Part shown: positions 40,944-54,710 of the stretch, one piece after another
Layout: every line of letters starts with the position of its first letter
Numbering within the stretch: the stretch's first letter is position 1
NCBI RefSeq assembly: GCF_963678635.1
Contig: NC_087064.1
Location: 66,271,548 to 66,335,547, forward strand
DNA length: 64,000 nt
Source: Symsagittifera roscoffensis
Lineage: Eukaryota; Xenacoelomorpha; Acoela; Convolutidae
Reading direction: 5' to 3'
Notes under the pieces: generated by a model
Database searches by the model: none
The model's input: only the letters and a program-made list of their open reading frames with translations
Told to the model about the DNA's origin: nothing
Position numbers and translations under genes: made by a program

Positions 40944-43900
40944 AGAACACTTTTTAAATTTTGTATGAATTTTCTATGATAAGCATTTTTTTCCATAGAC
41001 TTCATATTTGAATCTGTACGATAGGCATTTAATTTCTATGAACGTCAAACCGGGTATGGTTGAAGACAAGAAACTCAAAGTTGGAAAGGTTCAACAATTA
41101 TAAAAACATAGTTTGATTGGCAAATCGGAAGAAAATGATTACTACTTTTGCAAAATGAAGCTATTTTTACTTATTGATGTTAGCAAGTCTTTATATTTTA
41201 TCCTCTTTATATCCTGGAAAAATTTTTCAAAACCTTTAATATCGTTCGAAATGTTTGTAATATTGTATGTCACTCTTTTTCGTTGAATCTTTAGAGTCGC
41301 TGATTTTGTGTGGAAAAAATCAACACACACAAGCATTTAACTTATGGTGTAATGGGAACTTTTACAAGATTAAGTATGAAATTTAAAGAAATTTGTCATT
41401 GCCTAACTAGTTCACCTGCTAGCCTTTTGTAACAACAGGAAATTAAGTCAATTTTTTTTACCTTGCAGGAGTTGGAGCAGGAAAAAAGAGGCCAATTCTC
41501 ATGCAAACTTCCATGTGAACAAGTTTTAAACAAACTTGCGTTGAAATTTTATGAGGTGGGTGAGAAGTTTGAAATGAGCTTAATTTCATTAGTTTATAGA
41601 AGGCAAAAATTGTTTATTTTCTTATTGAACTAAAGGCTCTTTTTCCCTTTCCCTCCAACGGCAAACTTTAAAAGAAAAGGAGTGTACGAATTGTCCGGTC
41701 GATATAAAAAATGACAAGAGAATTAATTAGGTAATGAAAAATGTATTTTGTTCTCATGCTTAACATTGTAAAACCACTTGTTACACCATAAAAATGATGC
41801 TCGTGCGATGTGGGCAGAAGAATAGGAAAAAGAGCCAAAGTTAGTCATTGAAATTAACTTGAAAATAACATCTTTCGGATTTTTTGGCGGGTTTAATTAG
41901 TATTGCATGAGAGAAAGTTTAGCGAGGTAATCGTTATTCGGGTTGAGAAAAAATGCTTATCTTACATTTTTTAAATATGAAAAAAATGTTTATCATATTT
42001 TTTCATACAATTTCATAGAGCAAAAGTATATGTATGAAAAAAGCAAAATAAGCATTTTTTCCATATATGAAATTGTATGATAAGCATTTATCTTCTATGG
42101 ACGTCAACTCGGGTATTGTTGAAGACAAGAAACTCAAAATTGCAAAGGTTCAACAATTATAAAAACTTAGTTTGCTTGGCAAATCAAAAAAAATTGATTA
42201 CTATTAGCTTTTTTTGCTTATTGATGTTATTGATGTCTTTATATCCTATGTTCAGTTGCCTAAGGTTCTGATTTTGAGAGCTGTCTGCGTAAAAATCAAA
42301 ACTGTTCCAAACGGGATGTAGTGGAGTTCCCGTACAGTCATTGATCCCCTATATGCTTTGACGACTGCCAATTGCGTTTACAACACAAGAATGACGAAAA
42401 TTTGATATATCCCACTTCCATTTTTCAAATGATTCTGGGTACAAATATGATGGAAAAGTCCCACGAAACTAACCGGGTCGGCTATTTTTCCTTTCTCCGA
42501 CCTGCAGATTTTAACACCTAAATAATTTGTTCGCGTCGTTCGATTGTTACGAAAATTGGAATGCCGACTATTTAGTCCATGACAAACATATTTTTGCTTT
42601 ATGACCAAACCTTGTGAAATAGCAAAATTGCAAAATAATGAAAATAGCAAAAATAGCAAAATAAGCTTTTTTTCCATATATGAAATTGTATGATTAGCAT
42701 TTTTCCATACTATGAAATTGTAGGATAAACATTTTTTATTCATAAATGAAAAAACAAAAAAATTTTGTTTCGAAACTTCTTGTTTCAACCAAAACACTAA
42801 CCTAGGATTTTTTGTCAAAAGAAAACCCAAAGTTTAACCGGCAGTTATCACGTAGACAAACTACATTTGGTGACTTAAGCCATAAAAGTTAATTTTAACA
42901 ATTTCACATGGAAATATATACCAAAAATGTAACTTTTTGAATATGGCTAGATAATTTTTTATTTGAAAACTTTGATGGTTGAAAAAAAAGCCTGTTTTTT
43001 TACAAATTTATTTCAATTTTAGCAAATGAAACAAAAAGTCATAATCATGTTACAAAAAAAAACTTTCTTGTGATTTTTGGATTTTATGTGTGAAAAACGC
43101 ATACTGGACTACGTTATAAACACAAAAATGTCAAATTTTGCATGCCAAATTTTTTTTGTAAAATTTATAATTTAACACAAAAGCAAATTTGCAGCCAAAA
43201 AAGGGATTAAAATTGTTTTTACTTCAATTTGTTTTGTTTATACAAAAAATACAAATCATACAATTTTCATATATAACCTTTTATAATAAACATTTTTATA
43301 AAAAAAATACATCATTTTTTTATGACCAGAAAGTTTCAAAAGAGGCAATTAGAACAAAATTGTTCATTAAAAACTTTTAGAACACTTTTTAAATTTTGTA
43401 TGAATTTTCTATGATAAGCATTTTTTTCCATAGACTTCATATTTGAATCTGTACGATAGGCATTTAATTTCTATGAACGTCAAACCGGGTATGGTTGAAG
43501 ACAAGAAACTCAAAGTTGGAAAGGTTCAACAATTATAAAAACATAGTTTGATTGGCAAATCGGAAGAAAATGATTACTACTTTTGCAAAATGAAGCTATT
43601 TTTACTTATTGATGTTAGCAAGTCTTTATATTTTATCCTCTTTATATCCTGGAAAAATTTTTCAAAACCTTTAATATCGTTCGAAATGTTTGTAATATTG
43701 TATGTCACTCTTTTTCGTTGAATCTTTAGAGTCGCTGATTTTGTGTGGAAAAAATCAACACACACAAGCATTTAACTTATGGTGTAATGGGAACTTTTAC
43801 AAGATTAAGTATGAAATTTAAAGAAATTTGTCATTGCCTAACTAGTTCACCTGCTAGCCTTTTGTAACAACAGGAAATTAAGTCAATTTTTTTTACCTTG

Positions 43901-46900
43901 CAGGAGTTGGAGCAGGAAAAAAGAGGCCAATTCTCATGCAAACTTCCATGTGAACAAGTTTTAAACAAACTTGCGTTGAAATTTTATGAGGTGGGTGAGA
44001 AGTTTGAAATGAGCTTAATTTCATTAGTTTATAGAAGGCAAAAATTGTTTATTTTCTTATTGAACTAAAGGCTCTTTTTCCCTTTCCCTCCAACGGCAAA
44101 CTTTAAAAGAAAAGGAGTGTACGAATTGTCCGGTCGATATAAAAAATGACAAGAGAATTAATTAGGTAATGAAAAATGTATTTTGTTCTCATGCTTAACA
44201 TTCTAAAACAACTTGTTATACCATAAAAATGATGCTCGTGCGATGTGGGCAGAAGAATAGGAAAAAGAGCCCAAATTAGTCATTGAAATTATTGCATGAG
44301 AGAAAGTTTAGCGAGTTAATTGTTATTCGGGTTGAGAAAAATTGCTTATCATACATTTTTCAGAATGAAAAAAAGATTTGTCATATTTTTTCATACAATT
44401 TCATAGAGCAAAAGTATATGTATGAAAAAAGCAAAATAAGAATTTTCTCCATATATGAAATTGTATGATAAGCATTTATTTTCTGTGGACGTCAACCCGG
44501 GTATGGTTGAAGACAAGAAACTCAAAATTGGAAAGGTTCAACAATTATAAAAACTTAGTTTGCTTGGCAAATCAAAAGAAAATGATTACTATTAGCTATT
44601 TTTGCTTATTGATGTTAGCAAGTCTTTATATCCTATGTTCAGTTGCCTAAGATTCTGATTTTGAGAGCTTTCTGCGTGAAAACCAAAAATAATCCAAACG
44701 GGATGTAGTGGAGTTCCCATACAGTCATTGATCCCCTATATGCTTTGACGACTGCCAATTGCGTTTACAACACAAGAATGACGAATATTTGATCTATCCA
44801 TCTCCCATTTTCCGAATGATTCTGGGTAAAAATATGATGGAAAAAACCCACGAAACTAACCGGGTCGGCTCGTTTTCCTTTCTCAGACCTGCAGATTTTA
44901 ACACCTAAATAATTTGTTCGCGTCGTTCTATTGTTACGAAAATTGAAGAGCCGACTATTTAGTCCATGACAAACATATTTTTGCTTTATGACCAACCTTG
45001 TGAAATAGCAAAATAGCAAAATAATGAAAATAGCAAAAATAGCAAAATAAGCTTTTTTTTCCATATATGAAATTGTATGATAAGCATTTTTCCCATACTA
45101 TGAAATTGTACGATAAACATTTTTTTCATAAATGAAAAAACAAAAGTTTTTGTTTCGAAACTTCGAGTTTCAACCGAATCACTAACCTAGGATTTTTTGT
45201 CATAAGAAAATCCAAAGTGTAACAGGCAGTTATCACGCAGATAAACTGCATTTGGTGACTTAAGCCAAGAAAGTTAATTTTAACAATTTCACATGGAAAT
45301 ATATACCAAAAATGTAACTTTTTGAATATGGCTAGATAATTTTTTGTTTGAAAATTTTGATGGTTGAGAAAAAAAAGCCTGTTTTTTTTTTACAAATTTA
45401 TTTCAATTTTAGCAAATGAAACAAAAAGTCATAATCATGTTACAAAAAAAACACTTTCTTGTAATTTTTGGTTTTTATGTGTGAAAAACTCATACTGGAC
45501 TACATTATAAACACAAAAATGTCAAATTTTGCATGAAAAATTTTTTTTTGTAAAATTTATATTTTAGCACAAAAACAAATTTGCAGCCAAAAAAGGGATT
45601 TCAATTTTTTACGTAAATTTTTTTTGTTTATACAAAAAATACATCTCATACAATTTTTATAAAGAAAATTTTATGATGAGCTTTTTTATAAAAAAAATTA
45701 AATCATTTTTTTTATGACCAGAAAATTTCAAAAAAGGCAATTAGAACCAAATTGGTCATTAAACACTTTAAGAACACTTTCTAAATTTTGTATGAATTTT
45801 CTATGATAAGCATTTTTTCCGTAGACTTCATATATGAAACTGTACGATAAGCATTTAATTTCTATGGACGTCAACCCGGGTATGGTTGAAGACAAGAAAC
45901 TCAAAGTTGGAATTGTTCAACAATTATAAAAACATAGTTTGATTGGCAAATCGGAAGAAAATGATTACTACTTTTGAAAAATGAAGCTATTTTTGCTTAA
46001 TGATGTTAGCAAGTATTTATATCCTATGTTCGGTTGCCTAAGATTCTGATTTTGAGAGAGCTTTCTGCGTGAAAACCAAGACTGTTCCAAACGGGATGTA
46101 CTGGAGTTCCCGTACAATCATTGATCCCCTATATGCTTTGACGACTGCCAATTGCGTTTACAACTCAAGAATGACGAATATTTGACTCTATCCCCCTCCC
46201 ATTTTTCAAATGATTCTGGGTACAAATATGATAGAAAGTCCCACGAAAATAACAAGGTCGGCTCTTTTTCCTTTCCCCGATCTGCAAATTTTAACACCTA
46301 AATAGTTTGTTCGCATCGTCCGATTGTTACGAAAATTGAAATAACACCGCCTATTTAGTCCATGACAAACATATTTTTGCTTTATGACCAACCTTGTGAA
46401 ATAGCAAAATAGCAAAATAATGAAAATAGCAAAAATAGCAAAATAAGCTTTTTTTCCATATATGAAATTGTATGATAAGCATTTTTCCCATACTATGAAA
46501 TTGTACGATAAACATTTTTTTCATAAATGAAAAAACAAAAGTTTTTGTTTCGAAACTTCGAGTTTCAACCGAATCACTAACCTAGGATTTTTTGTCATAA
46601 GAAAATCCAAAGTGTAACAGGCAGTTATCACGCAGATAAACTGCATTTGGTGACTTAAGCCAAGAAAGTTAATTTTAACAATTTCACATGGAAATATATA
46701 CCAAAAATGTAACTTTTTGAATATGGCTAGATAATTTTTTGTTTGAAAATTTTGATGGTTGAGAAAAAAAAGCCTGTTTTTTTTTTACAAATTTATTTCA
46801 ATTTTAGCAAATGAAACAAAAAGTCATAATCATGTTACAAAAAAAACACTTTCTTGTAATTTTTGGTTTTTATGTGTGAAAAACTCATACTGGACTACAT

Positions 46901-49192
46901 TATAAACACAAAAATGTCAAATTTTGCATGAAAAAATTTTTTTTTGTAAAATTTATATTTTAGCACAAAAACAAATTTGCAGCCAAAAAAGGGATTTCAA
47001 TTTTTTACTTAAATTTTTTTTGTTTATACAAAAAATACATCTCATACAATTTTTATAAAGAAAATTTTATGATGAGCTTTTTTATAAAAAAAATTAAATC
47101 ATTTTTTTTATGACCAGAAAATTTCAAAAGAGGCAATTAGAACCAAATTGGTCATTAAACACTTTAAGAACACTTTCTAAATTTTGTATGAATTTTCTAT
47201 GATAAGCATTTTTTCCGTAGACTTCATATATGAAACTGTACGATAAGCATTTAATTTCTATGGACGTCAACCGGGGTATGGTTGAAGACAAGAAACTCAA
47301 AGTTGGAATTGTTCAACAATTATAAAAACATAGTTTGATTGGCAAATCGGAAGAAAATGATTACTACTTTTGAAAAATGAAGCTATTTTTGCTTAATGAT
47401 GTTAGCAAGTCTTTATATCCTATGTTCGGTTGCCTAAGTTTCTGATTTTGAGAGAGCTTTCTGCGTGAAAACCAAGACTGTTCCAAACGGGATGTACTGG
47501 AGTTCCCGTACAATCATTGATCCCCTATATGCTTTGACGACTGCCAATTGCGTTTACAACTCAAGAATGACGAATATTTGACTCTATCCCCCTCCCATTT
47601 TTCAAATGATTCTGGGTACAAATATGATAGAAAGTCCCACGAAACTAACAGGGTCGGCTCTTTTTCCTTTCACCGATCTGCAAATTTTAACACCTAAATA
47701 GTTTGTTCGCATCGTCCGATTGTTACGAAAATTGAAATAACACCGACTATTTAGTCCATGACAAACATATTTTTGCTTTATGACCAACCTTGTGAAATAG
47801 CAAAATAGCAAAATAATGAAAATAGCAAAAATAGCAAAATAAGCTTTTTTTCCATATATGAAATTGTATGATAAGCATTTTTCCCATACTATGAAATTGT
47901 ACGATAAACATTTTTTTCATAAATGAAAAAACAAAAGTTTTTGTTTCGAAACTTCGAGTTTCAACCGAATCACTAACCTAGGATTTTTTGTCATAAGAAA
48001 ATCCAAAGTGTAACAGGCAGTTATCACGCAGATAAACTGCATTTGGTGACTTAAGCCAAGAAAGTTAATTTTAACAATTTCACATGGAAATATATACCAA
48101 AAATGTAACTTTTTGAATATGGCTAGATAATTTTTGGTTTGAAAATTTTGATGGTTGAGAAAAAAAAGCCTGTTTTTTTTACAAATTTATTTCAATTTTA
48201 GCAAATGAAACAAAAAGTCATAATCATGTTACAAAAAAAACACTTTCTTGTAATTTTTGGTTTTTATGTGTGAAAAACTCATACTGGACTACATTATAAA
48301 CACAAAAATGTCAAATTTTGCATGAAAAATTTTCTTTTGTAAACTTTATATTTTAGCAAAAAAACAAATTTGCAGCCAAAAAAAAGGATTTCAATTTTTT
48401 ACTTAAATTTTTTTTGTTTATACAAAAAATACATCTCATACAATTTTTATAAAGAAAATTTTATGATGAGCTTTTTTATAAAAAAAATTAAATCATTTTT
48501 TTAATGACCAGAAAAATTCAAAAGAGGCAATTAGAACCAAATTGGTCATTAAACACTTTTAGAACACTTTCTAAATTTTGTATGAATTTTCTATGATAAG
48601 CATTTTTTCCGTAGACTTCATATATGAAACTGTACGATAAGCATTTAATTTCTATGGACGTCAACCCGGGTATGGTTGAAGACAAGAAACTCAAAGTTGG
48701 AATTGTTCAACAATTATAAAAACATAGTTTGATTGGCAAATCGGAAGAAAATGATTACTACTTTTGAAAAATGAAGCTATTTTTGCTTAATGATGTTAGC
48801 AAGTCTTTATATCCTATGTTCGGTTGCCTAAGATTCTGATTTTGAGAGAGCTTTCTGCGTGAAAACCAAGACTGTTCCAAACGGGATGTACTGGAGTTCC
48901 CGTACAATCATTGATCCCCTATATGCTTTGACGACTGCCAATTGCGTTTACAACTCAAGAATGACGAATATTTGACTCTATCCCCCTCCCATTTTTCAAA
49001 TGATTCTGGGTACAAATATGATAGAAAGTCCCACGAAACTAACAGGGTCGGCTCTTTTTCCTTTCCCCGATCTGCAAGTTTTAACACCTAAATAGTTTGT
49101 TCGCATCGTCCGATTGTTACGAAAATTGAAATAACACCGACTATTTAGTCCATGACAAACATATTTTTGCTTTATGACCAACCTTGTGAAAT
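40944..49192. repeat. Tandem array of 1.4-kb and 2.4-kb units
   Basis: The start phrase AGAACACTTTYTAAATTTTG occurs at 40944, 43379, 45771, 47167 and 48561, giving units of 2435, 2392, 1396, 1394 and a partial of about 630 bases. The first two carry an extra segment of about 1 kb that includes a second copy of the GGTATGGTTGAAGACAAGAA block. The last three are nearly identical. The array stops abruptly at CCTTGTGAAAT (49192). Each unit has a CTATGATAAGCATTTTT-type palindromic cluster and, except the truncated last, a short AGCAAAATAGCAAAATAATG simple repeat. No protein family is recognisable in the frames it contains. Confidence 0.9.
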
Positions 49193-51571
49193 CACTCGTT
49201 GTAACAACAAATTGATAACCATGTGAGGTGGTGGTGGGGCAAAAGAGCATTAAGAGCCTAAATTCTGCGTTTTGTGAACTGTAAATTTATATTCCGGAAC
49301 AAGACAATTTCAGATTTATCGCGGAACCCGCAACTTTGCATTTTTTCAATGATCTTTTCTGCTGTTTTGGATTCTACAAACAAATAGCAAAATCAATGTA
49401 CCGCTCAAAATTGCTCCAAAAATAAGCAAAATTGCGGAAATCGCGAAAAGTTGAGCAATGACGAAATCCGCAACTGGAAGCGTAAACCGCAACTGTACAC
49501 GGAATCCGAAAGTTGTGAGCGGAAACCGCATTTTATTTGTGGATTCCCTAATACATTAAGTTACGTCTTGAAATAACTTTTTCAAACTAAATCTACTTTT
49601 GTGGGTCATCAGCAAGACTGTCTAATAGTTTAATCTCCTTTAGTGCCAAAATTTGAACGCATTATCTAAATCTCAAATCTGAAAGATGGAGCATTTTTCC
49701 GATCTCAAATACAGAAAAATAATAATTTTCTAATCTCAAATACTAAAAGAATGAACACAGATCTCGAACACTGAAAAAAAAGAAAACAAAAAAGTGGTAG
49801 TTTTTTGTCATGGGTTAAAATGCTGAGTTGTTAATCTTTCGATGGGAAGAAAGACTTGCCTCTGGAACCCATGAACAAACATACTTGTCAACGGGCCGGG
49901 CCGGGCCGAGGTTTTCACTTTTGTCAACGGGCCCCAACGGGCCTTACTTTTATTGACTAACCAATGTTATGGTTTAGTGCGCACTGTACAGCGTGCAGTG
50001 TGCTAAACGACATGACTACTACGTTCACTGCCGATTCACTGCAGAAACAAATTCGACGTGACACGAAGCACGAAATCTTTGCATTTGTGGAAGAAGACTC
50101 TGTAGGTCTTTATAAATAAGTAAAACATTTATGCATATTTTTAAAGTTAATTTCTGTTTTTCTATCTAGCCAATGCGTCCCTAACATATTTAGAATGCGT
50201 CGAAATTTTTCATTTTCTTAGTTTTGTTGGTGCCAATTTAGTTATCAAAAAAAATTGCAAGATATGGCAAATTAACTAGGTCCCAGAAAAATTTTTGAAT
50301 TCATCGAACGGAGCAAATTCTGTCCTTTAGTTGCGGTATTTGCGTTATAAATGAGATTCGAGGCTCTTTTCCACTTTCCCCGCCCATATTTGAATTTCAG
50401 TTGAAAAAAAAATAAATTACGTAACAACGCATTCAAAACTACGATTCACTTTTAATTGTGGAGTCCGCTAAAATTTTGCGGAACCTCAATCGTTTAGCTA
50501 TCTTCGTTGCGGAAATTGCGACAAAACAATGTGACGACAAAACCTACGTAATACGTAATATTATGCGGTTTTCATGGAGTTTTCGTAAAGAGAATCCACG
50601 TACAATTTAGACTATGTTTAAAGATTTGTCTCTGGATTTCAGGAACACTGAGACACCAAATTGTGTACCTATCGAAAGCGCAATCTGGCCTCGTCTTGTG
50701 GCATTGGGTCTCTAATGTGATTGAGATGAGTTCAGGTTCAGGGTGATACTCATATTAAGTCGTTTGAAAGAACAGAACAAATTGAGACCCACTAGACAGA
50801 TCTATAACTACAAGAGAATGGAATATAGCCAGTTACAAAAAGCAACACTTAATGAAAGTTAACTGAACCTAAAGTTACTGAGTCAAAACTAAATCCATAT
50901 GTTAACTGCGATTTCTTGAATGCTCATCACGTCGTCCCCACAGTCAGGCCGCTATATGCTTTTTGCCTAAAATTGGAGCCTTGAACCGGCTGTTTTTTTG
51001 TTTGTTTTGTGCTAGGTATTTTTTTGCCAACACTAACTGAATCGAAGTATTTCCCCGATGAACTGCTGTTGTGTTGAGCCTTTTTTTCAGTGATAGCTGA
51101 ATTTGGTTCAATGATTTGTACTGAAGAAACCGTATGACTAATACCGAATCTGTAGAAAAAAAAACAATCAAGGTTTGTGTTGCTTCAAAAATCTCTTGTT
51201 AAGCGAGAAAACTCGCCCACTGTAGTTTTAAAAAATATATTTTTGATACGACTAATTGTAACAATGAAACTCAATTTGTTGCACAATTTACTATGCGAAT
51301 CATGAGTGCTTACATGCGGTCCAATTCTGAGCGCAGGCGAAAGTTTCGCAGTTTTGTTGCAGTGAGCCGCCGCTCGTTCTCAAAATAAATCGGTTTTCGA
51401 ATCCAGCTCCTCTGCTCGCAAAACGAGCGATGACTAGCGAAGGCAATTTTTTAAAAGATCGTCCAAACAGAAATTATGCTTGAAAAATTCTTGTCTCATT
51501 GGGGCTGTTTCTAAGTTCTAGCAACCCTCTTTGAAAAGCTTTCTCACCTTAGCCTCTACCTAAGCCTCTGT
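49193..51571. other. Spacer with repeat fragments
   Basis: No gene. About 49320-49550 has repeated CGGAAACCGCA/CCGCAACT words. A GC-rich patch at about 49885-49945 repeats GTCAACGGGCC. About 50615-50705 is a diverged copy of the repeat that interrupts the MITE at 28.4 kb. An open frame on the - strand (50944-51171) has no recognisable domain. Confidence 0.4.
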
Positions 51572-52898
51572 TCAATTCGTGTTGTGCAGGGATGAAATTT
51601 CTTGCTTGATAAGCCAACGGTTGTAAGAATTTTTGAGTTTTTGGGAGGAAAACTGCGGACCTTCATTTTTAGTTAGACCACTTGCAGCTCCATGATCAGA
51701 AAACCACGATTGAAAGGCTTTGACAACTTCATCCATGTTAATTTTACTTCCCGTCTTTGAGATAAAAGTCCAATGTGATTTTCTAGTTGTCAAATTTGAC
51801 GAATCAAATCCCTGTACTTGAACAAATTTGGGAACCTGAAAACCTGAAGGGTAACTTGGGAACCTGAACATTAAGAATTGGTTCCTCAAAAATAGTTTGC
51901 GCATAACTTTTGCCTTGTAATATCCAGAAACTGTGTACCCCAAGTCAATAGACTTATTGTGCTATTAAACAACTTCCCGTCCTCGCCGGTTTGTTCTCTC
52001 AATACCCTGATTTGTGTATTTGAGCTATCAGATCCTCAGGGACTAACACAAAATGTACATGGTTGCCTGAATTGTGATGACTTGTGATGACTGGCAGGAA
52101 TGGATTTAATTGAAACTGCATCGTTTTTTTTTCTGCGGGAAATTCTTTATGAGTTGCTGCGCTGCTTGTGTGTAGGATTGCGCTCCAGTGCCTCTTGAAG
52201 ACTTTTTTCTTGCAGGCAATTGGACGACCCCTGAGAAGCTTTTGTCATAAGCCAGGTGGTCGATGCTTTATTCTCGTGTTCCTATTTGCCGCATTCATCT
52301 TCCGGGAAAGAAATTCGCAGTGGAGCTCCAGAGAAGGCAGCAGCAATTTTGTTCACCTTGTCTTGTTTCGAGGTTTTTGAGAAGCTGTAGCTAGTATGTT
52401 TCGAAAGAAGGAGTATATTTTTGTAGTTTTCAATTTGCGAGCGCGAATATTTAGACCCTACATTTCCATATAGCCCAAACGACCGCTTAGAGTCTCCAGC
52501 TTGATCATTGCATAACGGGTTCTAGGATCTGATAGATGCCTGGAACCACACTGCAAAAGCTTATTTTTCTTGTCGACGGACTTTTACCATAGCAGACATA
52601 TATATGGCCACCAATACCAGCTGCATCCGTTTCCATTTTAGGCTTTGCATTGGGATCATAAAAAAACAGGACTGAAGGATTAAACAGCTCTTCGCGACTT
52701 TTTGTGAATGCTTCTCGGTGGACAGAAGGACGCAGAGACTCGGTAAATTCCGCTATGTTTCCCGAAGAAGTCATATAGATCATGAAGTGTTTCGAGTTCT
52801 AATAAGGACAATTCGTAAAAAGTTCTTGTCATAAGTTGATCAAAATCCATGTCTAGGTGTATATTGTAATGAATGGCTGCAAAATATGTACGGCTCAT
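51572..52898 (-). pseudogene. Ty3/gypsy-type LTR retrotransposon pol relic
   Basis: On the - strand. Frames at 52898-52505 resemble the end of reverse transcriptase and the start of RNase H (PSVLFFYDPNAKPKMETDAA, with the TDA motif). The frame at 51943-51572 resembles the integrase core (WFSDHGAAS.. EGPQFSSQKL). RNase H precedes integrase, as in Ty3/gypsy. The acidic residue usual before GPQF is changed, and the stretch between (51944-52504) is broken by stops. No LTRs or gag were found. Decayed. Confidence 0.72.
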
Positions 52899-53079
52899 TA
52901 GTGATAACTCTTGTAGACGTGTATTGTCATGGTTTTCTGGAAGAAAGTTTACCCCGATTTGTCACTCTTTTTTTGTAGTTTGATTTGCGCCTAAAATTAT
53001 TCATCGTCTTTGTTTTGTATTGAAGCATTTTCAAAAATTTTAAGTTTTTTCTGTTTTCATATAGAATGTTTTTCACATC

Positions 53080-53413
53080 CGTTATATTCAAATGCTTGAA
53101 CACCAAGACGTTCTCAAAATTTTTTGTTCATGGCTACAACTATATCAACATTACTTGGACACAATCTTGTTTCAATGTGCATCGATATAATCTTTATTTT
53201 CTCCTCAGAAATATCTCTACCAACTACGAATGTAAACATTCCCTCTATAACATTTTGGTACAAAGAAGGATATGATTTTTCTAAAGTTGCAACCTAATGT
53301 TCTCCTTTCAAATGTATTTGTTCGATTAGAAAGATTTTAAAAGAGCTAAGACTATGATTCAGATAACAATCAAAAGAAGCGTTGGAAACTATCTCAATAG
53401 TAAAAGAATTCAT
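53080..53413 (-). pseudogene. Penton (minor capsid) gene, N-terminal part only, copy 1
   Basis: Reads from an ATG at 53413 on the - strand and aligns with the first part of the longer + strand gene at 56817. It is cut at 53080 and contains stop codons and frame breaks. Not functional. Confidence 0.6.
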
Positions 53414-53469
53414 GACAACTGATCGATTAAAAATTTGGTTAAAAAAAACGATTTACCTTTGATCTGAAC

Positions 53470-54060
53470 ATTTATTTGCTCAGCCCTTGTTCATAAAAAT
53501 ATCCCGAAATTTCTTCTTTTTTGAGATCTTTGATGATGTATTTTGGAGGTTTTTAGTAGATATTGCCGAAATTTTTAAAAAATTTCATCTGTAAATTGTA
53601 GTTTGTAACCTTTTCGGAACGGAATATCATTCTTTGAAATTCTCACTCGGCCCCCAATTTTGACTTTTAGTTTCTTATACCTTCAGTATCTTTGACATCT
53701 CTAAGTGACTTCCCAATAGGTCTATTTACGCGAAAATTCATTGTAGACACAAATTTCGACAACTTGTGAATAATTTTTTTACCATGACCTTCTATGTAGC
53801 AGTAAAATATGTGTTTTAATGATTGAATGGTTCTCTCTGCAAAAGCAGCTTTTGTTCCACTCATTGTCGAGTAAACTTCATTTTTTCCTTGCAAAAGTTT
53901 TTGAAAGTTCCACCATATTCTGTTCCTTTATCAACCCAAAGCTTTTCAGGAGTGTTCTTTCGAGAAATCAATTTTTTGAAAGCTTGCAAAGTGTCTTTGG
54001 CATATTTAATTTTCATTGTTTGAACTTGCGAAAAAAAGCAACCTCAACATAAATTTTGAG
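53470..54060 (-). pseudogene. Polinton-type integrase relic, copy 1
   Basis: A DDE integrase catalytic segment: WVDKGTEYGG carries the second Asp and AAFAERTIQSLK the Glu, followed by a C-terminal FRKGYKLQF stretch typical of Polinton/Maverick integrases. At least one frameshift (between the Asp and Glu parts, about 53890) and several stops break it. The integrase N-terminus is not recognised. Confidence 0.8.
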
Positions 54061-54527
54061 ATTCCAGAACTGTTTGTGAAAATGTATGGGACTTTTTTCA
54101 TAAGACGATATCAAAAACTCCCCTTTATTTTGAAGCTTTAGGACAAGGAAGAAACTATTATATACGCACTTCAATGTAGATGAAAACCATTTTCAACAGT
54201 TAATCGGTGATGGCATCTGCTATGTGTCTAGCATATCCCCTTTTTTTTCGGACCATAATGCAAAATCTCTTTTTATCTCTGTCTCAGAAAACTTTTGTGA
54301 AAAATGCATTGTCACCCGAGACTTCTGTGTATCTAACCAATCATCATTCTGCCCAGTGGAAAATTGCAAATTTCCCTTATTATTAATCAGATCATCGCTC
54401 GATCAAACTTTGCAAAGAATAGAAAAAAAATCATTTCATTTACCAAATTGTTGAATGTATATATACTTCATACAAAAACGTAATTTATTGCAATATTATT
54501 TCATCAAGAGGTGAAGTTTTCAATCAA

Positions 54528-54710
54528 TTGAATTTTGCAGTCAAACACAACTTGAAATGTAGAATACCGGACAAATTACCCAGTGTTGCAAAGAAATGCC
54601 TGCTGCGAAAAAAATTCAAAAGACATTATCTCAGTTCTGCTCAGAAGCTTGCGTCCACTCAGACTCTTGGATCAACTTTTTTGGAAACGATTCAAAGAGT
54701 TCGAAGTTGA
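54528..54710 (+). other. Open frame conserved between the two Polinton direct copies, copy 1
   Basis: 60 codons, basic (KKCLLRKKFKRHYL), and opposite in strand to the integrase. The copy at 63455 differs by few substitutions, two of them amino-acid changing. No family recognised. Conservation may only reflect recent duplication. Confidence 0.3.

Noticed and set aside
41142-41336. Identical 64-codon frames at 41142 and 43577 on the - strand
   Set aside because: They are the same position in two units of the tandem array. Identity reflects duplication, and the peptide is low complexity without a domain.
44765-49250. Recurrent - strand frames containing TNYLGVKICRS
   Set aside because: They recur because the array unit recurs. 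Frames differ in length between units and show no recognisable family or start context.
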